A stretch of 64,000 nucleotides of DNA from positions 2,605,501-2,669,500 of the forward strand of contig NZ_CP050440.1 in assembly GCF_011769525.1 (NCBI RefSeq). Direction: 5' to 3'. Under the pieces are notes generated by a model. That model was not told where the DNA came from, made no database searches, and was given only the letters and a program-made list of their open reading frames with translations. The position numbers and the translations under genes are program-made. Below are positions 1-8,281 of this stretch, one piece after another. Origin of the DNA: Tolypothrix sp. PCC 7910. Its GTDB lineage: Bacteria > Cyanobacteriota > Cyanobacteriia > Cyanobacteriales > Nostocaceae. Positions within the stretch are counted from its first letter, which is position 1; every line of letters begins with the position of its first letter.

Positions 1-648
1 ATTGCAACAATAGCAGCCGCCGCAGAACAGAATACTTACATACTCAAAGTATGTGAACATTTGGGAATTACTGTGACTGATGAAGAATTGCAAGCAGCAG
101 GCGATTTATTTCGCCAAAATCACAAACTGCTAGGAGTTTCCGAAACAATAGCATGGCTGACACAGCAACGGATTACCGCAGAAGATTGGACACAGGGAAT
201 TCGGTTATCTCTACTCACTCAAAAATTAAAAGAACATCTATTTGGTGAGAACGTTGGTGCTCATTACATTAACAACCGTGATAATTATCAGCGTGTAGCT
301 TTGTCACAGATTCTAGTCAAGAACTTAACAACGGCAAATAATATTGTTCAACTTCTACAAGCAAATCAGGTATCATTCCCTGCTTTAGCATTGGAATATT
401 CGCAAGGAAAACAATCAAAAGAAAATGGTGGTTTTGTTGGTATCCGTTTCTTGGCTGAATTATTACCAGAGATAGCAACGGCTATTACTGATGTCCATGA
501 AGGCGAAATAGTTGGGCCAATTCAAACTCCAATTGGTTATCACATCCTCCGCATTGAAAAGTGGCTACCTGCAAATTTAAGTGAGATTAGAGAAGAAATT
601 TTAGAATCTCTCTTTCAAGCTTGGCTACAAACCAAACAACTTTCCTAA
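1..648 (+). CDS. Parvulin-type peptidylprolyl isomerase, 5'-truncated by window edge
   Basis: The reading frame is open from base 1, so the gene begins upstream; the first in-window start (TTG at 61) is not its true start. About residues 75-180 after that point form a PpiC/parvulin-like domain, with the VALSQILVK strand, an ENGGFVG segment and the GEIVGPIQTPIGYHILRI ending typical of SurA/PpiC proteins. The N-terminal part is helical, like the chaperone arm of SurA-type proteins. Such proteins often sit beside HlyD and peptidase-ABC exporters of double-glycine peptides in cyanobacteria, which fits the genes downstream. A role in folding or handling exported peptides is inference from context. 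Confidence 0.8.
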   Translation: MATIAAAAEQNTYILKVCEHLGITVTDEELQAAGDLFRQNHKLLGVSETIAWLTQQRITAEDWTQGIRLSLLTQKLKEHLFGENVGAHYINNRDNYQRVALSQILVKNLTTANNIVQLLQANQVSFPALALEYSQGKQSKENGGFVGIRFLAELLPEIATAITDVHEGEIVGPIQTPIGYHILRIEKWLPANLSEIREEILESLFQAWLQTKQLS

Positions 649-673
649 ATACTTACAGCGTCTTTGAGGTAAA

Positions 674-729
674 TGAGGTACGCAGGTAGGGGCATGGCAC
701 TGCCTGCCCCTACAATTATCTATACCTCA
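674..729. repeat. Nested palindrome, terminator or MITE-like
   Basis: The outer arms TGAGGTA and TACCTCA enclose an inner stem GTAGGGGCA / TGCCCCTAC (686-694 and 705-713). It lies 25 bases after the upstream stop codon. It could terminate that gene, but no U-tract follows and the form matches GC-rich dispersed palindromes common in Nostoc. The rest of 649-1057 is AT-rich leader of the bacteriocin cassette. Confidence 0.5.
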
Positions 730-1057
730 CTAACTTGCAATTTACTGTATTTTTTATAGGATGTTATGGCAACGCTTTATGCACCATATTTATAGTTAAT
801 TTGAGGCTAAATATTATGATATCACAGCCTCAAATCTTTGCATAACACCAAGATAATTAACCGATTTTAATTAATACTCAATTGAGAAATATAACTATAA
901 AATAAGAAAATAACAGTAACTTTTATGTTCATAAAATAGAGAGTTTTCTCTAGATATATCAAGTTTATTTCTGGCATTTTATTAACAGAGAGCTAGAGAT
1001 TCAATTACCGAGTTTCAGCAATCTATATCTCAAGTAATTAATCACAGGAGACTGAGA

Positions 1058-1273
1058 ATGGCAGTTATTGCAATTAGTAACTTACGTCCTGCTGGTGCAG
1101 ATTTATTTGCTGGTTCTGAAAATTTCATGAGTGATTTAGTAGACTCCGAACTCAATGCAGTTAACGGTGGTATTTCACCATTAGTTATCTGGGGTGTAGC
1201 AATCACATCAGAATATGTAATTAGTGCTTTCTCTGTAGGTGTTGGTGCTGGAATTTATACAGCACTTAAGTAA
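1058..1273 (+). CDS. Double-glycine leader bacteriocin-like precursor A1
   Basis: This 71-residue peptide has an acidic leader ending SELNAVNGG, followed by a hydrophobic, glycine-rich core of about 33 residues (ISPLVIWG onward) containing SVGVGAGIY. The Gly-Gly site is the expected cleavage point of a C39 peptidase-ABC exporter such as the one at 5531-8281. The start follows a strong CACAGGAG ribosome site. It is paired with the gene at 1300, 26 bases downstream, as in two-peptide bacteriocins, and resembles cyanobacterial CTB-type bacteriocin precursors. The activity is unknown; it could be a signal peptide rather than an antibiotic. Confidence 0.8.
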   Translation: MAVIAISNLRPAGADLFAGSENFMSDLVDSELNAVNGGISPLVIWGVAITSEYVISAFSVGVGAGIYTALK

Positions 1274-1299
1274 ATTGAAAATCAAATGAGGAGTAAATA

Positions 1300-1491
1300 A
1301 TGGCTACTATTCGTATTGAACAGTTAAGCGCAGGTTTTGAACTGATTGCTGACGAAGAAACATTCTTAGATGAACTCTCTGATAGTGATTTAGATCTGAA
1401 TAAAGGTGGAATCACTCCCGTGATTACCAGCTTGATAGTATTCTCCGCAGGCTATGGTGTCGGTAGAGCTATCAGTGAGATTTTCAAGTAA
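1300..1491 (+). CDS. Double-glycine leader bacteriocin-like precursor B1
   Basis: This 63-residue peptide has an acidic leader (EETFLDELSDSDLDLNKGG) ending in Gly-Gly and a 24-residue hydrophobic core starting ITPVITSL with a GYGVGR turn. A GAGG ribosome site precedes the ATG. The leader resembles that of the upstream peptide, consistent with processing by one exporter. It is the second member of the pair, and its near-identical copy lies at 2201. A strong terminator follows. Confidence 0.8.
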   Translation: MATIRIEQLSAGFELIADEETFLDELSDSDLDLNKGGITPVITSLIVFSAGYGVGRAISEIFK

Positions 1492-1520
1492 ATCTTGATA
1501 TAAACTAAACAACTCATAGC

Positions 1521-1568
1521 AAGAGCAGAAAGTTATGTTAAAACATGACTTTCTGCTCTTATTTTTTT
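1521..1568 (+). terminator. Rho-independent terminator after cassette 1
   Basis: A 13-base stem, AAGAGCAGAAAGT with ACTTTCTGCTCTT, is followed by ATTTTTTT. It lies 30 bases after the stop of the second precursor gene, so cassette 1 is its own transcription unit. Confidence 0.9.
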
Positions 1569-1955
1569 GTCAATATCATGAGCTTATTTAGCAAATAATT
1601 TGACTCACAATCAAAATTAATACTATTTACAAAAACATCAGGATATCTTTATATAACTCATATTTGATTTTTACATTCACGTAGGATGTTTTAGCGATAG
1701 TGTAACGCATCAGTATCAATGCATTTGGTGCGTTACTACATCAATGAGATTTTTCCACAAATAAAATTGGATTTTTATATATATTCCAAGAGTAGATTTG
1801 GAAAATAACAGTAACTTTTATGTTCATGGAATAGAAACTTATCTCTAGATATATCAAGTTAATTCTGGCATTTTATTAATAGAAAGCTAGAAATTCAATT
1901 ACAGAGTTTCAGCAATCTATTCTCTAACAGTTAAAAACTCACAGGAGATTGAAAA

Positions 1956-2174
1956 ATGGCAGCTATTGCAATTAGTGACATACGTCCTGCTGGTGCAGAT
2001 TTATTTGCTGGTTCTGAAAATTTCATGAGTGATTTAGCGGACTCTGAACTAAATTCAATTAACGGTGGTTTAACACCTGTAGTAATTTGGGGTGTAGCAA
2101 TCACATCAGAATATGTAATCGGTGCTTTTGCTGTTGGCGTTGGTGCTGGTATTTATACAGCAGTTAAAAAATAA
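1956..2174 (+). CDS. Double-glycine leader bacteriocin-like precursor A2
   Basis: This 72-residue paralogue of the peptide at 1058 has leader end SELNSINGG and core starting LTPVVIWG. It differs at about a dozen positions, several next to the cleavage site (ISPLV to LTPVV), and carries one extra C-terminal Lys. The middle of the core (WGVAITSEYVI) is unchanged. The ribosome site is again CACAGGAG. Substitutions in the core suggest divergence of product specificity after duplication. Confidence 0.8.
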   Translation: MAAIAISDIRPAGADLFAGSENFMSDLADSELNSINGGLTPVVIWGVAITSEYVIGAFAVGVGAGIYTAVKK

Positions 2175-2200
2175 TCTAGAAATAAAGTGAAGAGTAAACA

Positions 2201-2392
2201 ATGGCTACTATTCGTATTGAACAGTTAAGTGCAGGGTTTGAACTGATTGCTGACGAAGAAACATTCTTGGATGAACTCTCTAATAGCGATTTAGATTTGA
2301 ACAAAGGTGGAATCACTCCCGTGATTACAAGCTTGATAGTATTCTCCGCAGGCTATGGTGTCGGTAGAGCCATCACTGCAATTTTCAAATAA
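2201..2392 (+). CDS. Double-glycine leader bacteriocin-like precursor B2
   Basis: This 63-residue peptide is almost identical to the one at 1300. Visible changes are Asp to Asn in SDSD/SNSD and SE to TA near the C terminus. It has the same Gly-Gly site (LNKGG) and the same ITPVITSL core start. The B partner is thus more conserved than the A partner, as expected if B must fit either A peptide or a common target. Confidence 0.8.
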   Translation: MATIRIEQLSAGFELIADEETFLDELSNSDLDLNKGGITPVITSLIVFSAGYGVGRAITAIFK

Positions 2393-2428
2393 CCATTGAT
2401 ATAATCTGTGAAGATTATATCAATGGTT
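2391..2428 (+). terminator. Hairpin terminator overlapping stop of precursor B2
   Basis: A perfect 16-base stem (AACCATTGATATAATC / GATTATATCAATGGTT) with a six-base loop starts on the last two bases of the TAA stop. The following sequence is A-rich rather than a clean U-tract. A second inverted repeat, AACAGGAGTCA / TGACTCCTGTT at 2451-2503, follows. Confidence 0.7.
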
Positions 2429-2563
2429 ATTAAAATAGCAAATAATTTAAAACAGGAGTCATAAAAATGTAACTTTAGCATAGAATAAATATTGACTCCT
2501 GTTCTTTAGCAAAAGTTACGCTGTCAACAAAGATTTTGTCAACAATCACAAGAGATAGAATTT

Positions 2564-2821
2564 ATGTTCAGCAATCGTTCAAACGCTCTAGATATTACAA
2601 TTCCCTTATTTATAATCATGGGAATTTCACAGGTAATTGTTGGTAATTATGTAGCTGCTGGTATCTGGTTAATCATAGCTTTAGGGCAATTTGTTGTCCC
2701 TAGAGTTGGAGTTAACAACTTAAATCAATTGCACCGTCCTGAAGTTCTATTCGTTTGGTTGATGATTATTACATTTACCTGCTTAGTCATCTATCAAATT
2801 TATATAGATGCAGTTTCTTAG
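2564..2821 (+). CDS. Small membrane protein, candidate immunity protein
   Basis: The 85-residue product is very hydrophobic, with about three membrane segments (roughly residues 10-28, 30-47 and 60-81). An AAGAGATAG ribosome site precedes the ATG. It is not a family I recognise. Its place directly after the bacteriocin precursors makes an immunity role possible, since many bacteriocin immunity proteins are small membrane proteins, but nothing in the sequence proves it. Confidence 0.55.
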   Translation: MFSNRSNALDITIPLFIIMGISQVIVGNYVAAGIWLIIALGQFVVPRVGVNNLNQLHRPEVLFVWLMIITFTCLVIYQIYIDAVS

Positions 2822-2868
2822 ATTGGGCTTTATTAGCAACAATCTAGTCAAATTTGTGTAATAAAAAA

Positions 2869-2897
2869 TTATCCCACCTATTTTAGCAGTGGGATAA
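2869..2897. terminator. Bidirectional terminator between convergent genes
   Basis: The stem TTATCCCAC / GTGGGATAA lies between the convergent genes ending at 2821 and 2921. AAAAAA on one side and later T-rich sequence would serve both strands. Confidence 0.75.
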
Positions 2898-2920
2898 AGT
2901 TCATTATTTAATTTTTAGAT

Positions 2921-3670
2921 TTAGACTAACTCTGGTGAAACTGAGAGTAACCAATTGATCGATTCAGTTTTGTGCTTGAGCCATTCAGAGAATAATTCGG
3001 TGAAAATTTTAGTACGAATATGATCATCTAATTGTGGCTGGATGATTTCTTCTACAAGTATGAGATGTATACCAGAGGATGTCACAATTGGCTTAATTAT
3101 CTGTGGTGGTTGGGCAGCAAATACCATAGCGGAAATTTCCGATTTCATGTCATGGCGTTTGACTACACCTTTATATCCTAATTTTCGCCTTTGCTCTGTG
3201 TCTTGAATGTATTTGTGAGCAACATCATAAAAACTAATTTCACCCTCTTGAATGGCATAAAATAGTTCTATTGCCAAATCTTCATCATCTAAGATAACTT
3301 CATACATCACGGCACTAAAGTAATCTAGTTGATGTTCAAAGAAGTATGGTTCAATTTTATCTGCAAACAGATAAAACGCTAATTTATTAGAGATAATCGT
3401 CTGATAAATAATTTCCTCAAAATCATCTAATGAAAGAGCATTTTTTTCTAGCCATTGCCAAGTATCATCAGCACTATTGAGTTTGTTCGCTAACCGAATT
3501 TGATCTGCTGTATTTTGTAGTTCTTCAACCTCTACTTGGATTCCAGCTTCCTCAGCAGCAGATACAATTACTTTACGGTTAAGAATTTGTTCGGCTATCT
3601 CAGGTATTTTACAAGTTAACTTGATTTGATGAAGAATATCTTCACTAGTAATAGTGATGGGATATGACAT
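2921..3670 (-). CDS. Divergent parvulin-like peptidylprolyl isomerase/chaperone
   Basis: The start at 3670 (MSYPITIT) is chosen because AGGAGG lies six bases before it; a longer frame begins at 3721 without a good ribosome site. The 249-residue product has a helical N-terminal half and a C-terminal parvulin-like domain (about 125-225, ending TSSGIHLILVEE). The domain lacks the NGG segment seen in the first isomerase and has GYKG instead, so catalysis is uncertain. It is the last gene of the minus-strand run HTH, ABC, HlyD, isomerase. A role in handling exported peptides or the exporter is inferred. Confidence 0.75.
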   Translation of the reverse strand: MSYPITITSEDILHQIKLTCKIPEIAEQILNRKVIVSAAEEAGIQVEVEELQNTADQIRLANKLNSADDTWQWLEKNALSLDDFEEIIYQTIISNKLAFYLFADKIEPYFFEHQLDYFSAVMYEVILDDEDLAIELFYAIQEGEISFYDVAHKYIQDTEQRRKLGYKGVVKRHDMKSEISAMVFAAQPPQIIKPIVTSSGIHLILVEEIIQPQLDDHIRTKIFTELFSEWLKHKTESINWLLSVSPELV

Positions 3671-3733
3671 AATTTTCCTCCTATCTTCAGTAAGTTCTTT
3701 CTGAGTTAGTTTGATGAGCATCTATATAAATAG

Positions 3734-3848
3734 AGTTCAGTTAGCGTTAAAAACCTGATTTGGCGTAGGTAACCCAACATTCTCGCGGTTTTGTTGGGTT
3801 GAGTAATAGCGAAGCGAAATCTAACCTAAAATTATCCTTAACTGAACT
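3734..3848. repeat. 115-bp nested palindrome, MITE-like
   Basis: The outer arms AGTTCAGTTA / TAACTGAACT (3734-3743, 3839-3848) enclose an inner stem AACCCAACA / TGTTGGGTT (3771-3779, 3792-3800). It sits in the 265-base gap between the hlyD-like gene and the isomerase gene. The form is that of a miniature inverted-repeat element, and it may also attenuate transcription into the isomerase gene. Confidence 0.6.
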
Positions 3849-3935
3849 GTATTGGTATGTATATTTGGCTCTAAATCTTCATCTCGATACAATAAAAATT
3901 TAGCAAGAAATTCCAGCTTAATTTAAGTTAAAATT

Positions 3936-5459
3936 CTAAAGTTTTACGCCACCTTGTTGTAATTTCTTAAACGGATCGATGAGAAAATCAATAATCCGGC
4001 GCTGGCGTACAATCACCTCAGCAGTAGCTGTATCTCCTGGATGCAAGATAATACATTTATTAGCAGCAGGAAGACAATTTTGGTTTAAGGAAATTTCTAA
4101 GTTATAAGCGGCTACCTTGCCATTAGGTGTATCAATCTCTGTTGTAGTCGGAGAAATCTTAATTAACTCTCCTGAGAGAATACCATAATCCTGAAATGGA
4201 TAAGCATCAAACTTTAATTTTACAGGTAGTCCTTTTTGTAAAAAACCACTTTCGGTAGTTGCCATTTGTGCGCGGATTATTAAAGGTGAATTTATCGGTG
4301 CAATTTCCGCCACCATTGTGCCAGCTTGCACTACAGAGCCAGCTTTTTGAATTGGCAACTGAAACAGTTTACCACTTACATTAGCTCTAATTTCTCTCTG
4401 TCCCAACTGAAATTTCAAGGATGCGATCTGGCTTTTAGTTTGAGCAATTTCTGCCTCTAATGAAGTAATTTCTGTATCTAAATTTTTCTGTTGTTCGATA
4501 ATTTTTAGTACGGCTAACTGACCAGAACGAACTAAAGTTTGATAACCTCTTTCTTGTTCTTTTAGTCGCAATTGTGCCTGTTCAATATCTGCATGAGCTT
4601 GGCGGTTATTTCTTTTATAACTACTCTGTTGTTCTAGTAAACGTAATTTAGATTGTTCAATATCTGATTTACTTTGCTCATACAACTTTTGCTTGTCTTT
4701 AGCTATATCTTGCTTTTCTACAAGGTTAACTTCTGGAATAATTCCCTCTTGATTTAACTTCCTGTAACGTTGTACTTCGCGTTGAGTACTAGCTAAAGTA
4801 CTTGCCATTAAAGTATTTACAGTTCGACTATTTTCTAGAGTTTGTTGTGCTTGCTTGAGCTGTGATAACCTCTCATCTTTTTGTAATTCATAAGCATTTT
4901 TCAAAGTAGTAATATACTGTCTTGCTTGGTCAACTTGAGACTCTTTCTCTAACTGTTGAGATTGATTTTGTTGCTGTTGAGTTGTCAAAGATACAATTAA
5001 CTGATTTTGAGATGAATGCAATTGAGATATGCGATTTAATTGTCCTTCTAATTTATCCTGAGTTTGACGCAATTCAGATTTTACTAATTCCGATTCTAAC
5101 ATTAATAAAATCTGCCCAGATTTAACTGAATCACCTTCTTTAACCCGAATTTCAGCAACAGTTCCCGCAACAGGAGCATCAAGTTTAATTGTTTTGTCTT
5201 TCGGTTCAATTCTTCCTCTTGCTGTACCAGTTTCATCTACTTTTGATAAGATTGCCCAAGGTAAGATGATTGATACAAAAATCACTAAAAAATATAGTAA
5301 TCCTCTTGTCCAAACTTGAGGTAAGCTTTCAAGGGATTCTTTGGTTATTTCCGACCAATCATCTTTGATTATTACTGGTGGTGGGGGTGGTAAAGTTTCT
5401 GCATGATATACATCTTCTATTAAGGGGTTTTTAACCCGTCCATTCATGATATCTGTCAT
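3936..5459 (-). CDS. HlyD-family membrane fusion protein of peptide exporter
   Basis: The 507-residue protein has a short cytoplasmic N terminus with a PPPPP run, one membrane helix at about 53-72, a biotinyl-lipoyl-like hairpin (VAGTVAEIRVKEGDSVKSGQ, about 93-112), long coiled coils (about 125-355), the second lipoyl half, and a beta-barrel domain ending near 495. This is the adaptor that links an inner-membrane peptidase-ABC transporter to an outer-membrane tunnel. It lies 71 bases downstream of the ABC gene. No TolC-like gene is in the window. AGGG precedes the chosen ATG; a second ATG lies four codons later. Confidence 0.92.
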   Translation of the reverse strand: MTDIMNGRVKNPLIEDVYHAETLPPPPPVIIKDDWSEITKESLESLPQVWTRGLLYFLVIFVSIILPWAILSKVDETGTARGRIEPKDKTIKLDAPVAGTVAEIRVKEGDSVKSGQILLMLESELVKSELRQTQDKLEGQLNRISQLHSSQNQLIVSLTTQQQQNQSQQLEKESQVDQARQYITTLKNAYELQKDERLSQLKQAQQTLENSRTVNTLMASTLASTQREVQRYRKLNQEGIIPEVNLVEKQDIAKDKQKLYEQSKSDIEQSKLRLLEQQSSYKRNNRQAHADIEQAQLRLKEQERGYQTLVRSGQLAVLKIIEQQKNLDTEITSLEAEIAQTKSQIASLKFQLGQREIRANVSGKLFQLPIQKAGSVVQAGTMVAEIAPINSPLIIRAQMATTESGFLQKGLPVKLKFDAYPFQDYGILSGELIKISPTTTEIDTPNGKVAAYNLEISLNQNCLPAANKCIILHPGDTATAEVIVRQRRIIDFLIDPFKKLQQGGVKL

Positions 5460-5530
5460 GATTTCCCTAGAGCAAGGTTTTCAACTGAGGAGATTAATCA
5501 GAAGGTGGACATTGTCCAACTTGATTTTGT

Positions 5531-8281
5531 TTATGCTACGCCTTGTAACTGCTGTTGATTGAGGTAAAAATAATGCCCTCGCTTCGCCATTAGTTCTGCA
5601 TGAGTTCCGCTTTCAATTAATACGCCTTTATCTAGTACCAAAATCACATCTGCATTTTGTACAGTAGAAAGGCGATGAGCAATTACTAAAGTAGTTCTTC
5701 CCTTGAGGATTGTATTCAAATTTTGCTGAATAATCCTTTCTGATTCTGTATCTAAATGGGAAGTAGCCTCATCTAATATTAGCAATCGGGGATTACCTAA
5801 TAAGGCTCTAGCAATAGCTATTCGTTGACGTTGTCCACCAGATAATAAGCCGCCACCTTCACCAATTTGGGTTTCATATCCCATTGGCAATTTCTTAATA
5901 AAATCATCAGCACCTGCTAATTTTGCGGCTTCTATAACTTCGGTTAAAGATACACCAGGATGTCCTAAGCTAATATTTTCGCGAATTGTACCGCCAAATA
6001 AAAAGGTATCTTGGTCAACTACCCCAACTTCTTGGCGTAAGGAGCGTAAAGAAATGCTAGTAATATCTTGCCCGTCAATTAATACTTTGCCATCTGTAGG
6101 TGGATATAAGCCTAAAACCAACTTAGAAATAGTAGTTTTACCAGAGCCACTACGCCCAACTAGCGCTACCATTTGCCCAGGCTTTACTTCAAAGCTGAGA
6201 TTTTCTAAGATGTTAATATCACTTTCTGGATGATAGCGAAATGTGACATTTTCAAAGCGAATATTGCCTCGAATGTATGGTAGATTTTGTCGTGCTTGGT
6301 GTTGTAAATCTTCCTCTGGTTCTGTATCTAAGACATCATTAATACGTTCAACTGCAATCACTACTTCCTGAAATTGATTCCACAATACAATTAAGCGTTG
6401 GAAAGGCGTAATAATATTACCTAACAGCATATTAAAAGCCACCAACTGCCCAATAGTTAACTGATTTTCAATTACTAAATGTGCGCCAAACCATAACAAG
6501 GCTGTGGTCACTACTGCTTCAATGGTATTGCTGAAGATTTGCAAGCGATTGCTAATAACTTGCCCGGAAAAGTTAGTTCTAATTTCTTTATTTAATAACT
6601 CTTCCCAATGCCACCGCACTGTATGTTCTACTGCTGTAGCTTTCACAGTCCGGACTCCAGTGAGAGCCTCGATTAAGTAACTACTTTCATTAGCTACAGC
6701 ATTAAAGATTTCGCGGGAAATTCTTTGTAAAAAAGGCGTGGCAATTAATGCTAATAAAGCAAACGGCGGTATAATAACCAGCACGAGTAACGCCATCTTC
6801 CAACTGTACCAAAACATTAATCCTACATAGATAAATACTGTGAGTAAATCTAGGAAAATGGATAATGCTTCGCCAGAAAGGAAACGTTGAATTTTGCGGT
6901 TTTCTTGGACGCGGGAGATGATATCCCCTACATAACGAGACTCGAAGAAACTCAAGGGTAAACGCAGAGTATGGCGAATAAAGCCAACGATTAACGCTAA
7001 ATCTATACGATTAGCTGTGTGATCAAGCAGATATTGCCTTAACCCGGTCATCGCTACCCGGAAAAGGCTAAAAATCAGCAAGCCGATACCGACTGCAGTT
7101 AATGTGAGTTGCGATTGCTGTACAACTACTCGGTCTAAAATTAACTGGGTGAACAGTGGTGTAATCAGCCCAAATATCTGGATGAATACCGAAGCAATAA
7201 ATACTTCCAGCATTACCAAACTGTGAGGCTTGAGTAACTCAAAGAATTGCCAAAAGGGGGTAGAGGTTTCTTTGGCATCTTTGAGCATAGCTGTGGGTTG
7301 CAGCAGCAATGTATAACCAGTCCAGCCAGCTTGAAACTCTGCATGACTGAGGGTGCGTTGACCAATTCCTGGGTCAGCAACAATCACCTGTTTCGGGGTA
7401 ATTTCGTAGACTACGATGTAATGTTTGCCTTCCCAATGAACAATTGCAGGTAATTTTTGCTTGGCTAACTGATTCAGACTCGCCTTGACAGGTCTAGTTG
7501 CAAAGCCTAAGCTTTCCGCCGTTGTTAATAAACCCCGCAACGATGCACCATTGCGGTCTACATTGGCAATATCCCGCAACCGATTGACACTAAAGCGTTT
7601 ACCCCAATAGCGAGATACCATCACCAAACAAGCTGCACCGCAGTCTGAGGCGCTTTGCTGGGCGAAAAATGGATAGCGGCGAGTCACCCGTTGCCATAAA
7701 TGCCCAACTTGCTGGGTAGGTTTGGGAAAATAGGCTTTACTAATCTTTTTTTGTGGTGGTTCTGGGGTAGAGATTGCAGAAATAGCTGTTTGATGATTTG
7801 GAGTTGATGCGTAGGCGTAGCCCGTCGTAGACATCGCAGTTACAGCAGAATTATCTGGTTCTACTTGTAGAGAATTACGAGATAGTGCTTGTTGCCATAG
7901 ATGTACTTGAATTTGGGAATAATTAGCCATCAATTGCTGCAACAATTCACCTGGAACAAAGCACAACTGCAAATTCATCGAAGCTCTAGCAGCGTAAGAT
8001 TTTAACTTAGCTTTCGGGAACAAGGTAAATTCCCCAAATGCAGATCCTAACTCTAAAGTCGTAATTAACTCACCTGCTTCATTCAGCAACCTCACCTTAC
8101 CAGCAAGCACAATGTAAATACCAGGTTCAACGTCAGTTCCTTGCCAAAATTTACCCACTTTGGGGTTGATAAATTTAAATTGTGCCAGACAGCGTTGAAA
8201 TTCTGCCTCGGAAAGCGAATATCCCAAAATATTGCTGAACTGTTCTAGAGACACTAACGGATCTGATAGATTTTGCACCAT
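5531..8281 (-). CDS. Peptidase (C39)-containing ABC exporter with N-terminal cNMP-binding-type domain
   Basis: The 916-residue protein has four parts. A CAP-ED/cyclic-nucleotide-type sensor lies at about 15-140. A C39 peptidase at about 205-330 has its catalytic Cys in SASDCGAACL, His in VHWEGKHYIV and Asp in VADPGIG. The membrane domain spans about 345-620. The ATPase has Walker A GRSGSGKTT (about 708-716), LSGGQRQRIAIARA, Walker B LLILDEATSHLD and the H-loop IAHRLS. It should cut double-glycine leaders and export the peptides of 1058-2392. The sensor domain may gate export. The linker before the peptidase carries an in-frame dispersed repeat. Its start overlaps the upstream HTH gene by 107 bases. 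Confidence 0.95.
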   Translation of the reverse strand: MVQNLSDPLVSLEQFSNILGYSLSEAEFQRCLAQFKFINPKVGKFWQGTDVEPGIYIVLAGKVRLLNEAGELITTLELGSAFGEFTLFPKAKLKSYAARASMNLQLCFVPGELLQQLMANYSQIQVHLWQQALSRNSLQVEPDNSAVTAMSTTGYAYASTPNHQTAISAISTPEPPQKKISKAYFPKPTQQVGHLWQRVTRRYPFFAQQSASDCGAACLVMVSRYWGKRFSVNRLRDIANVDRNGASLRGLLTTAESLGFATRPVKASLNQLAKQKLPAIVHWEGKHYIVVYEITPKQVIVADPGIGQRTLSHAEFQAGWTGYTLLLQPTAMLKDAKETSTPFWQFFELLKPHSLVMLEVFIASVFIQIFGLITPLFTQLILDRVVVQQSQLTLTAVGIGLLIFSLFRVAMTGLRQYLLDHTANRIDLALIVGFIRHTLRLPLSFFESRYVGDIISRVQENRKIQRFLSGEALSIFLDLLTVFIYVGLMFWYSWKMALLVLVIIPPFALLALIATPFLQRISREIFNAVANESSYLIEALTGVRTVKATAVEHTVRWHWEELLNKEIRTNFSGQVISNRLQIFSNTIEAVVTTALLWFGAHLVIENQLTIGQLVAFNMLLGNIITPFQRLIVLWNQFQEVVIAVERINDVLDTEPEEDLQHQARQNLPYIRGNIRFENVTFRYHPESDINILENLSFEVKPGQMVALVGRSGSGKTTISKLVLGLYPPTDGKVLIDGQDITSISLRSLRQEVGVVDQDTFLFGGTIRENISLGHPGVSLTEVIEAAKLAGADDFIKKLPMGYETQIGEGGGLLSGGQRQRIAIARALLGNPRLLILDEATSHLDTESERIIQQNLNTILKGRTTLVIAHRLSTVQNADVILVLDKGVLIESGTHAELMAKRGHYFYLNQQQLQGVA
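7807..7838. repeat. Small dispersed repeat inside the ABC exporter gene
   Basis: About 32 bases (minus strand containing GCGATGTCTACGACGGGCTA then CGCCTACGC) match the form of a repeat that I recall as common in Nostoc genomes. They encode AMSTTGYAYAS, about residues 148-158, in the low-complexity linker between sensor and peptidase domains, without breaking the frame. Confidence 0.6.

Larger units (their letters stand above)
906..1493 (+). repeat. Bacteriocin cassette, copy 1 of tandem duplication
   Basis: This unit recurs at 1801-2394. It includes about 150 bases of 5' leader and two precursor genes. The leaders begin with the same stretch (GAAAATAACAGTAACTTTTA) and share most later bases, including TCTAGATATATCAAGTT and GAGTTTCAGCAATCTAT. 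Conservation of the non-coding leader suggests a recent duplication carrying its own promoter and UTR. Confidence 0.85.
1801..2394 (+). repeat. Bacteriocin cassette, copy 2 of tandem duplication
   Basis: This is the second copy of the leader plus two-gene unit at 906-1493. The intervening 1569-1800 is AT-rich and holds a GTAGGATGT...GTGCGTTAC dispersed-repeat-like stretch near 1682-1730 but no gene. Confidence 0.85.
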
